DNA from: Zygaena filipendulae
Taxonomy: Eukaryota > Arthropoda > Insecta > Lepidoptera > Zygaenidae
Assembly: GCA_907165275.2 (NCBI GenBank)
Contig: OU015673.1
Coordinates: 3,673,001-3,737,000 of the forward strand
Direction: 5' to 3'
DNA length: 64,000 nucleotides
The position numbers were made by a program, and so were the translations under genes. The notes beneath the pieces are model-generated. The model was not told the origin of the DNA. It saw nothing but the letters and a program-made list of their open reading frames with translations, and ran no database searches. Every line of letters starts with the position of its first letter. Position 1 is the stretch's first letter. Shown here in pieces: positions 9,301 through 16,700 of this stretch.

Positions 9301-12198
9301 TAATATTAGTATAGATCTTGACAAAAATACAGAGGAGACGATAAAAGAAGAGTAACATCACCATTGATATACTAAACAATGTATCTCCATTGTTTTAAGA
9401 TTACGTGAAAAAAAAAAAAAAATACGTGTCCAACTTTCCAGTAATTAATCATTATTTATCTAACTACAATATGATGGAGTAAAAACTAAAATTACTTTAC
9501 AACCCCATTATAGGGGTGCGAAGTGTGCGGCGTGGTGGATGGAGGGAGGATTACCTTGAGGTCCGGCTCCGCGTCCGAGTCGGGCGGCTCCATGATCGCG
9601 AGCGCGCCGCTGGAGGGGGCGGGCGCGGCGCGCGACGAGCGCTTGCTGCGTATGCGCTCCGACGCTTTGGGCGGCCCGCTGCGCCCGTGCTGCTCGATCT
9701 CTTGCTTGCGCATCTGGATTATCTGCAAACACCACCGGCAACGTCATCTACAATATTATTTATACATTTTATACATACCTTGGTGCAATCGAAAATGGAC
9801 TTAAGTACCCCGTACAGGAAAAAAAAATAACGATATTTCAATTAAAAAAATATTGAATCGAATTTTTATACCTAGATAATATATGCTTTGCAGTAAATTT
9901 TAAAATAAACTGCAAAATATTGATATTAACCCCAAAAATCTTCTCTCTCTCTCTTCGGTCTTTAATGATTAAGATCAAACTTAGGATCATTTTCAAATGT
10001 ATATTTTATTTATGTCATAGGGAGCAAACGGGCAGGTGGCACACCTAATGGTAAGTGATTACCGCCGCCCATGGAAATCTGCAACATCATAGGGCATGCA
10101 GGTGCGTTGCCGACCTGGATATTTAATTTATATTGAATAAATCTCTACCAACCTTTTTTAATGTCTTTGCATCTTTATAAATCTGACTGCCTGGCTCGTT
10201 GAAATGACATGCATTACGGACCATAAGCAAGAGGTCCTTCTCTAAATCTGTGAGTGTGGCATACTCTTCGCCTTGAATTTTTTGTGCTATAGTCTTCAGA
10301 TCTATGGGATTTTCCGTCAAGTTAAAATATTCTGGATAGCGACGTTTTGAAGGCAAGAATTGAAAGTCTGTATAAAGTGGACGACCATCCGAATTTGCTG
10401 ACATTACCTAAAAATAATAATTTTTTTTAGATGTATTACAATAATTACTGTCTGGGTGGGTAATTTGTAAATAAAATGTACTTCGATTATTTTACTATTC
10501 ATTACACTGCAGTTTTAAACTGCAATTTATGGTGCTATAGATTACAAAATCTTTATTGGAGCTATATCTTTGCAAACCGCCACTGTCCATTACAACGTGT
10601 AAAATGGAAGGTAATTCATATGCTAAATACTACCATATATGTAATGTGCTTTTTATTCTCTTCTTTGACAGTTGTACCAAAGACAAAATCATAGTTTACA
10701 CTACATATTTACATTTAAATTTTCAAAAACAAATAAGATGTCTTTTGAAAAGGTACTTACAGCACTAAACAATTCTTCAAATATATTATCTTCATAGTTA
10801 GTAGATGTCTCTGACATATCCTCAGCAACATCTGATCTTCGAGATGAGGATCCAGTACGTGATAGTTTTGGTGTTTTTCTCTCTTCACCTTTATCAATAC
10901 ATCACACATAAAACACACACACAATCAATTTCTTTTGTTTAGGATTTAGAGTTTTTCAACTACGTGCCAAATACAATAAAGTAAGTAAGAAAAAATTCAG
11001 TCTCAATGCAATATCAATTAAAATTTTATTACAAATAGCTGTTCCCTGCAGTTTCACTTATGGTAATTTCGGAGTTCAAGCAAGAGTTCTGGGCTACAAA
11101 ATAAATGTATGTTACTCAAGGATATAGCGTTCTAACGGTGAAAGAATTTTTATCAGTTCAGTAGTTTTTGAGTAAAACCATAACAAACAAATAAGGAAAA
11201 AATCAAATCTTTCCCTCTTATAATTTTAGTCTAAATTGAAAATCAATTTTTAATATAATTTTACAGTAAAGCGACACTGGCACTTATAAATTGTATAAGA
11301 ATTTATGATTACAATATAACATACCTTGTTCCAATGCATGTTTGTGCTGTGTGTACAACTTCCACAGCTCAATGGCATCTTTGTATTCATCAGATTCAGG
11401 CTTATAGAATGCTTTAGCATTGTTCACAATCAACTCTATATCAGTTGTCAGCTCATCAATACTTTCATATGTATCTGTTTTTAGCTTCTGTTGGACCTTT
11501 AAAACATGTGATTTCATTCAATATTCTTTAGGAAGAATTATTGCCAAGATTCTAGTGCAGGTATCAACTTTTAGAAGAAAAAGAGGACGATTTGAGAGTT
11601 CATACATTTGTATTCGATTTTGTAAGTCAAAAAATATTAAGAGATTTTGAGTATAACACAGAAACTACTAAACAGAGTTGAATAACAATTTAGCAAATAT
11701 AAATGTCATGGTTAACAATGTGCAGAATGCCAGGCAAACTAGGGTTCAGTTTGAAAGCAAATTAAACACATTTGCCTGCCTGCCTTTGTGTGAGCGAATC
11801 TGTTACCAATTTTTTTGTAGTTTGTTTAAGTTTGTATCATTCCCTACTTACTCGCAACAAATCAATTGGCTGGGACACAACTTCATAGTACTGCGGCTCT
11901 TGACGACGCTTTGGAGCTCTTATAAACGCATCGCACAATAATGTACCGTCTTCTTTTTTGTACGACCGTATAATATCGTAAAGCTGTTGACAAATTTCAC
12001 CCTGCAAACGAATTGTGTGAAACAAAATTAGAACATAACCTCAATACGACATTGCAAGAAACTACGGCTTCTGGAACTCACGGGATCTAGCTTTTTTTTC
12101 TTGCGAGAAGGCGGAGGCCCAGGGTTACTGAGCTCCACATCACTATCATCATCACCACCCCGACTCGCCACCGAAGATGTACGGCGTCGTTTACTCAT
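249..12198 (-). CDS. polybromo: polybromo (PBRM1 orthologue), 20 coding exons, 3' end outside window
   Basis: Multi-bromodomain subunit of the PBAP/PBAF class of SWI/SNF remodellers. It binds acetylated histone tails in the nucleus and targets the complex. Joining 20 exons gives 3522 nt (1174 codons) with no stop, and every intron is GT-AG. Order: acidic/basic N-terminus (1-39), BD1 (about 45-145), BD2 (about 180-275), BD3 (about 345-450), BD4 (about 515-620), BD5 (about 645-750), divergent BD6 (about 765-870), BAH1 (about 920-1050), start of BAH2 (about 1120-1174). The start at 12198 is chosen because a TAA lies in frame six codons upstream and the first exon splices cleanly. The remaining BAH2 and any HMG box should lie beyond coordinate 1, since the last exon ends at a good donor. 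Domain order matches the animal PBRM1/polybromo family. Confidence 0.96.
692..858 (-). CDS. polybromo: polybromo exon 19 (BAH2 start)
   Basis: Residues 1097-1151: NTYYEQYNTVCSGVIKTGDY, VYVVTDGGKQLIAQVDTIWE. This is the beginning of the second BAH domain. Acceptor TTCCCAG, donor GTGAGT, phase 0 to 2. Confidence 0.95.
1457..1689 (-). CDS. polybromo: polybromo exon 18 (BAH1 end and linker)
   Basis: Residues 1019-1096: YADKDVYVCESRYNTKHRWF, then KKIKVWEGAEKEAQ; the DVxVCESRY motif is typical of the family. The rest is a charged linker. Acceptor GAGCAG, donor GTGAGA, phase 1 to 0. Confidence 0.95.
1726..1850 (+). repeat. CCGCGG-family repeat, truncated
   Basis: GGTTTCACCCGCGGTAATTC, CCCGCGGGAATTCCGGG and TAAAAAGTATCCTATG. 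Lost after about 1850, directly next to polybromo exon 17. Confidence 0.65.
1864..2012 (-). CDS. polybromo: polybromo exon 17 (BAH1 middle)
   Basis: Residues 969-1018: RPYETYHVRTRKFLQQEVFK, VPLDQVLGHCYVMNVKEYFK. These match the BAH1 core of PBRM1 (TRKF.EVFK and G.C.VM...EYFK patterns). Acceptor GCGCAG, donor GTAAGC. Confidence 0.95.
2387..2569 (-). CDS. polybromo: polybromo exon 16 (BAH1 start)
   Basis: Residues 908-968. TRYNKGEFVYVTNERGGKEP opens the first BAH domain, followed by VVQVERAWTSGDGVPMLYAN. Extremely GC-rich. Acceptor CCGCAG, donor GTGAGT. TGACGTCA palindromes lie in both flanking introns (2366-2373, 2582-2589). Confidence 0.93.
2763..2964. repeat. GT-rich microsatellite followed by a C15 run
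   Basis: GTGTGTGCATGTGCAC-type purine/pyrimidine alternation from 2763 to about 2948, then 15 consecutive C at 2950-2964. Lies in the polybromo intron just after exon 15. Confidence 0.85.
2972..3178 (-). CDS. polybromo: polybromo exon 15 (BD6 end and linker)
   Basis: Residues 839-907: RARRLSRTDSQVFEDSVELQ, SYYVQQRDALCRGAL, and a linker ending LLQENDDEDETR. Ser occupies the usual Asn position (RLSRTDS). The donor is weak (GTTGGG) and is followed at once by a run of 15 G on the sense strand (C run at 2950-2964). Confidence 0.93.
3241..3598. repeat. 26/27-bp minisatellite, about 13 units, filling a polybromo intron
   Basis: Unit GATTTTTTGGGGCACACAAA plus GGTAAC, with variants carrying GGTTTTCTTGGGGTACAC. 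Units nearest exon 14 are more degenerate (AGGGTAAA ends). The array takes up most of the 469-nt intron between exons 14 and 15. Confidence 0.9.
3648..3809 (-). CDS. polybromo: polybromo exon 14 (BD6, middle)
   Basis: Residues 785-838: CYSDSMAELPEHDEK, then VRAISLDLVKRRLDKGLYKR and LDHFQQDMFAVFER. Aligns with the sixth bromodomain of PBRM1. Acceptor AAACAG, donor GTCGGT (non-consensus). Confidence 0.93.
3945..4060. repeat. partial copy of the GTCCGTC-type MITE family
   Basis: Contains TTGACGGACTAAATAGAATT and GGCAACATGCCT words that match the termini of the MITEs at 6711 and 34023. Truncated and diverged. Lies in the intron between polybromo exons 13 and 14. Confidence 0.4.
4197..4295 (-). 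CDS. polybromo: polybromo exon 13 (first helix of BD6)
   Basis: Residues 752-784: EDDDAVPDVPAAVQELLMTL and FTSVYNHQDEEGR. This is the opening of the divergent sixth bromodomain in the family. Acceptor CTCAG, donor GTGAGT, phase 2 on both sides. Confidence 0.92.
4759..5023 (-). CDS. polybromo: polybromo exon 12 (BD5)
   Basis: Residues 664-751. FMKLPSKSEYPDYYELIKKP, DMEKIAQKLK and NACKYNEPDSQIYKDA form a complete canonical bromodomain. Polypyrimidine tract plus CTAG acceptor, donor GTGAGG, phase 1 to 2. Confidence 0.96.
5276..5567 (-). CDS. polybromo: polybromo exon 11 (BD4 second half, BD5 start)
   Basis: Residues 567-663. NDRYNSIDEMVADFRLMFAN and CRQFNEEGSVIYEDA complete BD4 with the canonical Asn. 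A basic linker (ERTYEKKSLKTFK) leads to LRTLYDAIRDYKDPKG of BD5. The acceptor GCCAG|AATGAC is chosen because the upstream GTAG acceptor would hit a stop at once in the incoming frame. Confidence 0.92.
6379..6635 (-). CDS. polybromo: polybromo exon 10 (Ala/Pro linker and BD4, first half)
   Basis: Residues 481-566. An Ala/Pro-rich low-complexity insert (PAAGAPPAAAASPGAPRAAA) precedes LRKRLHHLARHLVDY, then KKLYPEYYSLIDRPIDVITI of BD4. Very GC-rich. The acceptor CCAG|GC is inferred because it alone keeps frame with exon 9 and yields the PRPRGRPRINP junction. Confidence 0.88.
6658..7215 (+). repeat. CCGCGG-family repeats, one split by a MITE and a second partial copy
   Basis: 6658-6710 and 6993-7132 are two halves of one copy (ending GGCGTGAAAGCGTAACAAAC, TTTCGCATAATATTAG). 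A second partial copy starts at about 7136 (CGGCTTCACCCGCATTTATT). Confidence 0.65.
6711..6992. mobile_element. MITE (same family as 34023-34509) nested in a CCGCGG-family repeat
   Basis: The ends GGGACGTTGACGACTTTTGA and (reverse complement) GGCATGTTGACAAATTTTTT are inverted. The centre carries a perfect 16-bp inverted repeat GTGACGTCACTAACCG (6842-6857, 6882-6897). Sequence on either side reads as one interrupted repeat: the CCCGCGGGAATT part ends at the left edge and the CCAGGATAAAAAGTACCC part resumes at the right edge. It lies in the intron between polybromo exons 9 and 10. Confidence 0.65.
7267..7382 (-). CDS. polybromo: polybromo exon 9 (BD3 end, Ser/Asp linker)
   Basis: Residues 442-480. 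LMQQRVQELLDIV ends BD3, followed by a Ser/Asp patch (PSSSSDDESLSS) and a Pro/Arg segment leading to GRPRINPL of the next exon. Acceptor TTCACAG, donor GTAACA. Confidence 0.88.
7690..7800 (+). repeat. tRNA-derived SINE-like unit
   Basis: A-box-like TTGGCGTAGTAGGTCA at about 7709 and a B-box GGTTCGATTCC inside a CCGGG/CCCGG stem at about 7751-7769. The spacing is tRNA-like, but there is no closing acceptor stem, and the sequence continues into TTATTATTATTATT. Best read as a tRNA-derived SINE, not a functional tRNA. Lies in the polybromo intron between exons 8 and 9. Confidence 0.6.
7943..8174 (-). CDS. polybromo: polybromo exon 8 (BD3 core)
   Basis: Residues 365-441. FWKLPSRREYPDYYKEIKNP is the ZA loop, and NAKRYNVPTSRLYKDA carries the canonical Asn of BD3. 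Strongly GC-rich third codon positions. Phases 1 to 2; acceptor TGTGCAG, donor GTGGGT. Confidence 0.95.
8812..8914 (-). CDS. polybromo: polybromo exon 7 (acidic linker and first BD3 helix)
   Basis: Residues 331-364. An acidic run (HSEESGDSEEEKAENED) is followed by WKLLDTIKNHLGPNG, the first helix of BD3. Acceptor TTGAAG, donor GTGAGA, phase 0 to 1. Confidence 0.9.
9050..9320 (+). repeat. CCGCGG-family repeat, diverged
   Basis: Two partial heads (CCCGTGGTAATTTCAGAG; TTCGAAGTTCCTGCGGAAAT) followed by CATTCTAATGGTGAAAGAAT, TAACAAACAAACAAACAAAA and the typical 3' end TATAATATTAGTATAGAT. Confidence 0.6.
9555..9722 (-). CDS. polybromo: polybromo exon 6 (BD2-BD3 linker)
   Basis: Residues 275-330. 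Starts IIQMRKQEIEQHG, the end of BD2, then a Ser/Arg/Pro-rich stretch (SKRSSRAAPAPSS) and an acidic segment PPDSDAEPDLK. Phase 0 at both ends; acceptor TTTGCAG, donor GTAATC. Confidence 0.88.
10008..10122. repeat. common lepidopteran interspersed repeat fragment
   Basis: AGCAAACGGGCAGGTGGCAC, CTAATGGTAAGTGATTACCG, CCGCCCATGGAAATCTGCAA, CAGGTGCGTTGCCGACCTGG. I know this module as a frequent dispersed repeat in Lepidoptera; its parent element is not established here. It lies near the donor of polybromo exon 5. Confidence 0.6.
10153..10407 (-). CDS. polybromo: polybromo exon 5 (BD2)
   Basis: Residues 190-274. Carries most of BD2: FLPSKRRYPEYFNLTENPID, then NACHFNEPGSQIYKDA with the canonical Asn. 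Phase 0 at both ends. The donor is GTTGGT, weaker than the others. Confidence 0.95.
10761..10888 (-). CDS. polybromo: polybromo exon 4 (BD1-BD2 linker)
   Basis: Residues 147-189. A Ser/Arg-rich linker (KLSRTGSSSRRSD) leads into the first helix of BD2 (EDNIFEELFSA). Phases 1 to 0 fit both neighbours; acceptor AAAG, donor GTAAGT. Confidence 0.9.
11034..11236 (+). repeat. CCGCGG-family repeat
   Basis: TAGCTGTTCCCTGCAGTTTC, TAATTTCGGAGTTC, GTTCTAACGGTGAAAGAATT, CATAACAAACAAATAAGG, ending TTATAATTTTAGTC. Lies in the polybromo intron between exons 3 and 4. Confidence 0.6.
11325..11496 (-). CDS. polybromo: polybromo exon 3 (BD1, second half)
   Basis: Residues 90-146, completing BD1 (VQQKLKTDTYESIDEL, then NNAKAFYKPESDEYKDAIEL). 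The position that usually holds the acetyl-lysine-binding Asn carries Tyr (AFYKPES). Donor GTATGT, phase 1. Confidence 0.95.
11852..12001 (-). CDS. polybromo: polybromo exon 2 (BD1, first half)
   Basis: Residues 40-89. Begins GEICQQLYDIIRSYK after a TTTGCAG acceptor and contains the bromodomain ZA-loop signature PQYYEVVSQPIDLLR. Phase 0 at both ends, donor GTAAGT. Confidence 0.95.
12082..12198 (-). CDS. polybromo: polybromo exon 1 (residues 1-39)
   Basis: Starts MSKRRRTSSVAS, followed by an acidic DDDSDVEL stretch and a basic PPPSRKKKKLDP tail, probably a nuclear localisation signal. It ends in phase 0 at a GTGAGT donor. Such short charged leaders precede BD1 in the family. Confidence 0.9.
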
Positions 12199-13595
12199 CT
12201 CGTTCACACCTGGTTAGCTTGGTTTTCTACCTCAGTGACCAAAGTAAACAATAGGGGAATTTGTGATTGAAATCTTCACATTTTTTCAATTTAAAGCTAA
12301 GAAAAGATACACTTAATTTATAAAAATAATAAATGTTTGCGTTTTGCGGTTTTTTTTTAATAATTTTGCGGCCCTTGGGTGCGTACCCTTCAGAGAGAAT
12401 GTTATTGTTGCCAGAAGAGAAGACAAGTTTTCGTCAGAAAAAGCATATTTAACAAGCTCTACATAGTTTAAGATTAGGTAGGTACTTAGTGCTGTGTAGG
12501 TATTAATGTCCAAGAACCATTAATAAGTTAAATAATTTTTATAACGTTAGAATAATATTATGTAATATTTCTTCTATGCGCCGATGCTGGCAGCACTGAG
12601 TTGCGTTTCGTGGATTTGCACGAGTGCATTCGAGCGCGCTCTCTACCCGTTCCGTCGCTTCGTGAATTTTTTTTACTCAGCTGTCAGAGCGTAGTTTAAC
12701 CCGTTCCGTGGCTCAGAGTGCTGACTGCGGCAACCAAACAACCATCTCCGAAGCAAGTTAATTTTCACTCTGACAGCTATGTGACGTTTAAGAAGTGTCG
12801 AAGTTTACACCAAAAACCGAATTCGTCAAAAAATAAATCAATCGGAATTCTTCCAAACAAAGCGGTGTCGTAGTCACAAAAAGTTTATAAAGGCCGACGC
12901 ACATTGACGGCATGGCACGGCACGGCGTGCTTCGGCATGCCTAAAATTTCCAATATTTTGAGGTTATAAAAACAACTCGATCGTTCCGTGGCTTGGTTGC
13001 AACTCAAACTAGTTAAAACTTTAACCGAACAACTAGACCCAAACCCACGGAACGCAATCCTGATTATAATTTTTTCTTTCCTTTAAGCTTTGGGCAAAGA
13101 AAATATACTATTAGTCAGTTAGTCCATAGGTAGGTACTCAAATTAAATATTAATGATTTTTTTCAGGCATTAAAAAGTATGCAACCATTAACTAACGTGT
13201 CCACTATTTAGATTTAGTTACCTAATTAATTTTTCACTCGTTTAATTTTTCGCTTGCGGGTAGTGCTAGAGCTACGACAAGTAAACGCAGGTATAAGCAT
13301 CAAGTTCATTTTCCTGGCTGTTTATTAAATTCAAAATATAAAAGCAGTCCGATTTCTTTGCGTTGGATGCGGGTAGCAGTTTTCACTATTAACCCGCAGT
13401 TAACACTAATCGTCTTATTCCAAGTTCTTCATCACGTACCTAGTGGTTATATACTCTTTGTTCTTCATCGTGCGATACCAGTCCTAGCTTGTCCATACAA
13501 TAAAATTTAAAAATATTAAATACTTAGGAAAATATAATATTATAAAATAATCATAAACTATATAGTTACTAGCATACCTAGCTAAGTAGTTTAAA
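12199..13595. other. divergent intergenic region, polybromo / zinc-finger gene
   Basis: About 1.4 kb between two divergently arranged start codons, so it probably contains both promoters. I could not place a TATA box or initiator with confidence. The segment 12600-13060 is bounded by near-perfect inverted 18-mers and repeats the word CGTTCCGTGG. The remainder is AT-rich with no open frame of interest. Confidence 0.5.
12601..13057. repeat. degenerate inverted-repeat element in the divergent promoter region
   Basis: TTGCGTTTCGTGGATTTG at 12601-12618 matches the reverse complement of 13040-13057 at 16 of 18 positions. Related words (CGTTCCGTGG or one mismatch) recur near 12650, 12703 and 12983. 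An internal segment near 12895-12950 (GGCACGGCACGGCGTGC) is itself repeat-like. An old MITE is the simplest reading. Confidence 0.5.
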
Positions 13596-13787
13596 ATGGT
13601 TATGTCAAGAGAGTCTTTTGCTAAAAACTATATCCTTTGTGGAGAAGTTGATTTCTTTTGCTTATTATGTTATGAGCACATGGTCAATGAAAAATTCGTG
13701 GAGAAGCACGTGAAATGGGAAAACCATAGGAAATTAATGAAAACCCCAGTGCTTGTAAATAAGTATAAAAAGGATGGCATTTACAAG
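13596..13787 (+). CDS. zinc-finger gene exon 1
   Basis: Residues 1-64. Finger 1 is FFCLLCYEHMVNEKFVEKHV followed by KWENH. Ends GIYK at a GTAAGA donor in phase 0. The start context is TTTAAAATGG. Confidence 0.85.
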
Positions 13788-16700
13788 GTAAGAAAAAACG
13801 GAAGTTTATTTTTTTTTGTGGGTACATCTAGGATACCTACCTACCTACCATTTATGATTAGGTACCTATTTGTTTGTGTTTGTGCTGACGTTTAGGTTCC
13901 TAAACACGATTTAGAAATATCTACTTTATTAGATAGTGATGGAATCTTTTACTTTAGCTAATTTTCTACTACTGTTTAGGTACTACTCCACTCTAATTAA
14001 TCAATTATTTATTATTTTATGTCAATTTCTAAGCATATTTGGTCTAGCGCACGAGGTGCTTTTTATTATTTCTTGATTTTTATACTCAAATAAAATCTGA
14101 GACCTACATAACTACGAGTAAATATCCATGAATTAAAGTGACGAAACCAGTCACGATGACGAAACTCGAACGTGTGTGCTAGCTCCTAACCTTTTAGTTA
14201 TCTATGTGGAACTGCTTGATCAGTAGGTAGTCTCGGAAGTTGTTTAATATTTTTCAAAAATGAAGGTAGCCTCACAATCACAGGCTTGGTCTCGGACCTA
14301 TCGATTTCTACCGATTTCAACATTACATTGTCCTACGCAAACTTTGAGCTAAACGCCATATTTATGGTATCTACATTCGTAGATACAGCATTATTCTATT
14401 AAATTGAACTATAAGGTAGATCTGCTATCTAGAATCTGCTACTTACCTATTGCAGGTTACTTTTAAAATAGGGAGATATTATAGGTATTCAACTAGCTGT
14501 TGAGTGTGTAATTTCGAAGTTCCTGCGGAAATTCCAGGTTACAATGTAGCTTATGCTACTCAGAGATAATGTAGCATTCTAATGGTGAAAAATTTTTCGA
14601 AACCGGTCCAATAGTTTTTGAGTTAAATCATAACAAACAAACAAAAAATCTAATTTTCCCCTTTATAATATTATTTTATTATAATTATAATATATAAAGC
14701 TGGATTACCACTCACTCATTGACATAATTGTTCTCCCAGAAGGAGCATCTCTAGGTTGATATAATGTATGGAACATGTAGAGGGGACGTTTCGGTGATTA
14801 TGGGAAAACCTCGACATCTTCGATTCCTGCTTCTCATCAGGTAGTGAGTCGACTGCCCGCCGAAACTATCCATCGAAAGTGAAAACGTTTCTAACTAAAT
14901 TTCATCCACACCTTGGGCAAATTTCAATAGTGTAACTTTTTTTTCAAAATGGCGGAAAAAAACATGGCCGCCGAACAAAATTCAAACTCGATTATCTCCG
15001 AAACTATAGGAGTCTGATGGGGGGTGCTCAAACAAATGTCATAGAGGTCAATGGGGGGCAACCGCCTGGCGTGGTAAAAATCCAAAATGGCGGATTCAAA
15101 ATGGCGGCCGAAAAAAAGGTTGATCCGATCCGGGTGAGGTTCGGCATCCGGGGGTTTTTGGGGTCGCTGATGCCGAATATCGAATCAGTTTTTCGATTGC
15201 GTCATTTTTCAAGATGGCCGCCGAACATTAGTTGTTTGTATGGGGAAATTGTTTCGGCCCTGGCTCGGAAACGCGAGCTGCTCGCAGCTCGCGCACAGGG
15301 CGAATCTAGTTAGTTTATAGATATAGAAAATATATACCTACCTAAAGAACAACACTGACAAAAATTTCCACAGAGAAAACCTTAACAATAAAAAATAGTT
15401 GATTTACGCGGGTGAATTACCTTTACCTATGATTTATCAGCGTATCGGCGCGGCGGTCTCAGACGACGACGATACAAGAGCAAGAAATAATTACCAAAAA
15501 GTAACCTGTTTATGAATTTTATTGATCGATCCCAACGGTTTCACTCGCGTTGATTTGTGAGTTCCCGGGGAATACCGAGATAACAAATACCTACCCACCC
15601 CTCAGACAAAATAAAAAGTAAAAAAGTAAAAAGTAAAAAACGAAATAAACTTTTTATTTCGTCTGAGACCCACCCTATGTCACTCTGGAACACTGATCCT
15701 TCCTATAAGTAAAACAATTATAAAAACCGGTTAAATAGTTTTTGAGTTACAAAAAACAAAGAATTTCTCCGTGTGTTTGCCTTTTTTATAATTATACTAG
15801 CTGTTCCCCGCGATTTCATCCGCGGTAATTTCGGAGTTCCCGCGGAAATTCCGGGAAAAAAGTAATCTACTCTACCCCTGACAGTAGTTGGTGATTAGCC
15901 GTTCCCCGCATTAGTGGTGAAGTTCCCGCGGGAATTCCGAGATAAAAACTATCCTATCTTTTAAGTTGGACCATATTAGATATAAATGGTTACAAAATTT
16001 TATCAAAATCCGTTCAGTAGTTTCGGAGTCCATCGCGGACAAACAACGTGACACGTTATTTATATACATATATTAAGATAAGATTTGGAACGATAAGTCA
16101 TTGGAATACTAAATTCTCTTAAACTTACATCCATGTATTTACAGATCCAACAATTCTTTTACTGCCAGAAATGTAATACAATACTAGTTCCAAGTGCAGT
16201 AGGTGATCACATGACATCTAGCGAGCACACCAACCCCTCTACGGAGGATCCGGGAGTATTGCCTCTGGATGCGTTCGAGAAACGAACGTCAAATGTCATC
16301 AGATTCAACAATATAATTATAACAGAAAAGCATTGGCAAGGTGTGATTGGACAATATTGCTCGCTTTGCAATATCGAAGACGTTGACGAAAATGAGTACA
16401 ATGAACACATCAGGTCGCCGAGCCATATTGTGCGACTGATAAGCACTAGAATATATTATGAATCCACAGTGCACTATTACAGAAAGGTAAGCAAACAACA
16501 CAATTATTTGCGTAGACATGTTGCGGATGCCGATTTTTTCACAACCGCGGATGTGAATGCGGATGTGGATTTATGAAGGCTCACATCCGCGGATGTTTAA
16601 GATCTTATATAAATATAGTTTATGAATGAAGAATTAAAACATTGATAAAGTCATTATTAACATTTTTATTAATAAAAATTAGTATGTATTAAGAATAATG

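Larger units (their letters stand above)
316..11851 (-). other. polybromo introns
   Basis: The 19 introns inside the window range from about 80 nt (between exons 1 and 2) to about 800 nt. They are AT-rich and hold repeats listed separately: CCGCGG-family fragments, a TA-flanked MITE, a tRNA-derived SINE-like unit, a minisatellite and a dinucleotide tract. I saw no additional gene in either strand of these introns. Confidence 0.8.
13788..16144 (+). other. zinc-finger gene intron 1
   Basis: 2.36 kb intron filled mainly with repeats: CCGCGG-family copies near 14470-14690 and 15520-16085, and a separate repeat with ATGGCGG and AAGATGGCCGCC words at 14940-15310. No further coding exon is evident. 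Confidence 0.6.

Noticed and set aside
13596..13895. 99-codon single-exon reading of the first zinc-finger exon
   Set aside because: The frame runs through a GTAAGA donor at 13788; splicing to 16145 keeps phase 0 and continues the finger pattern.
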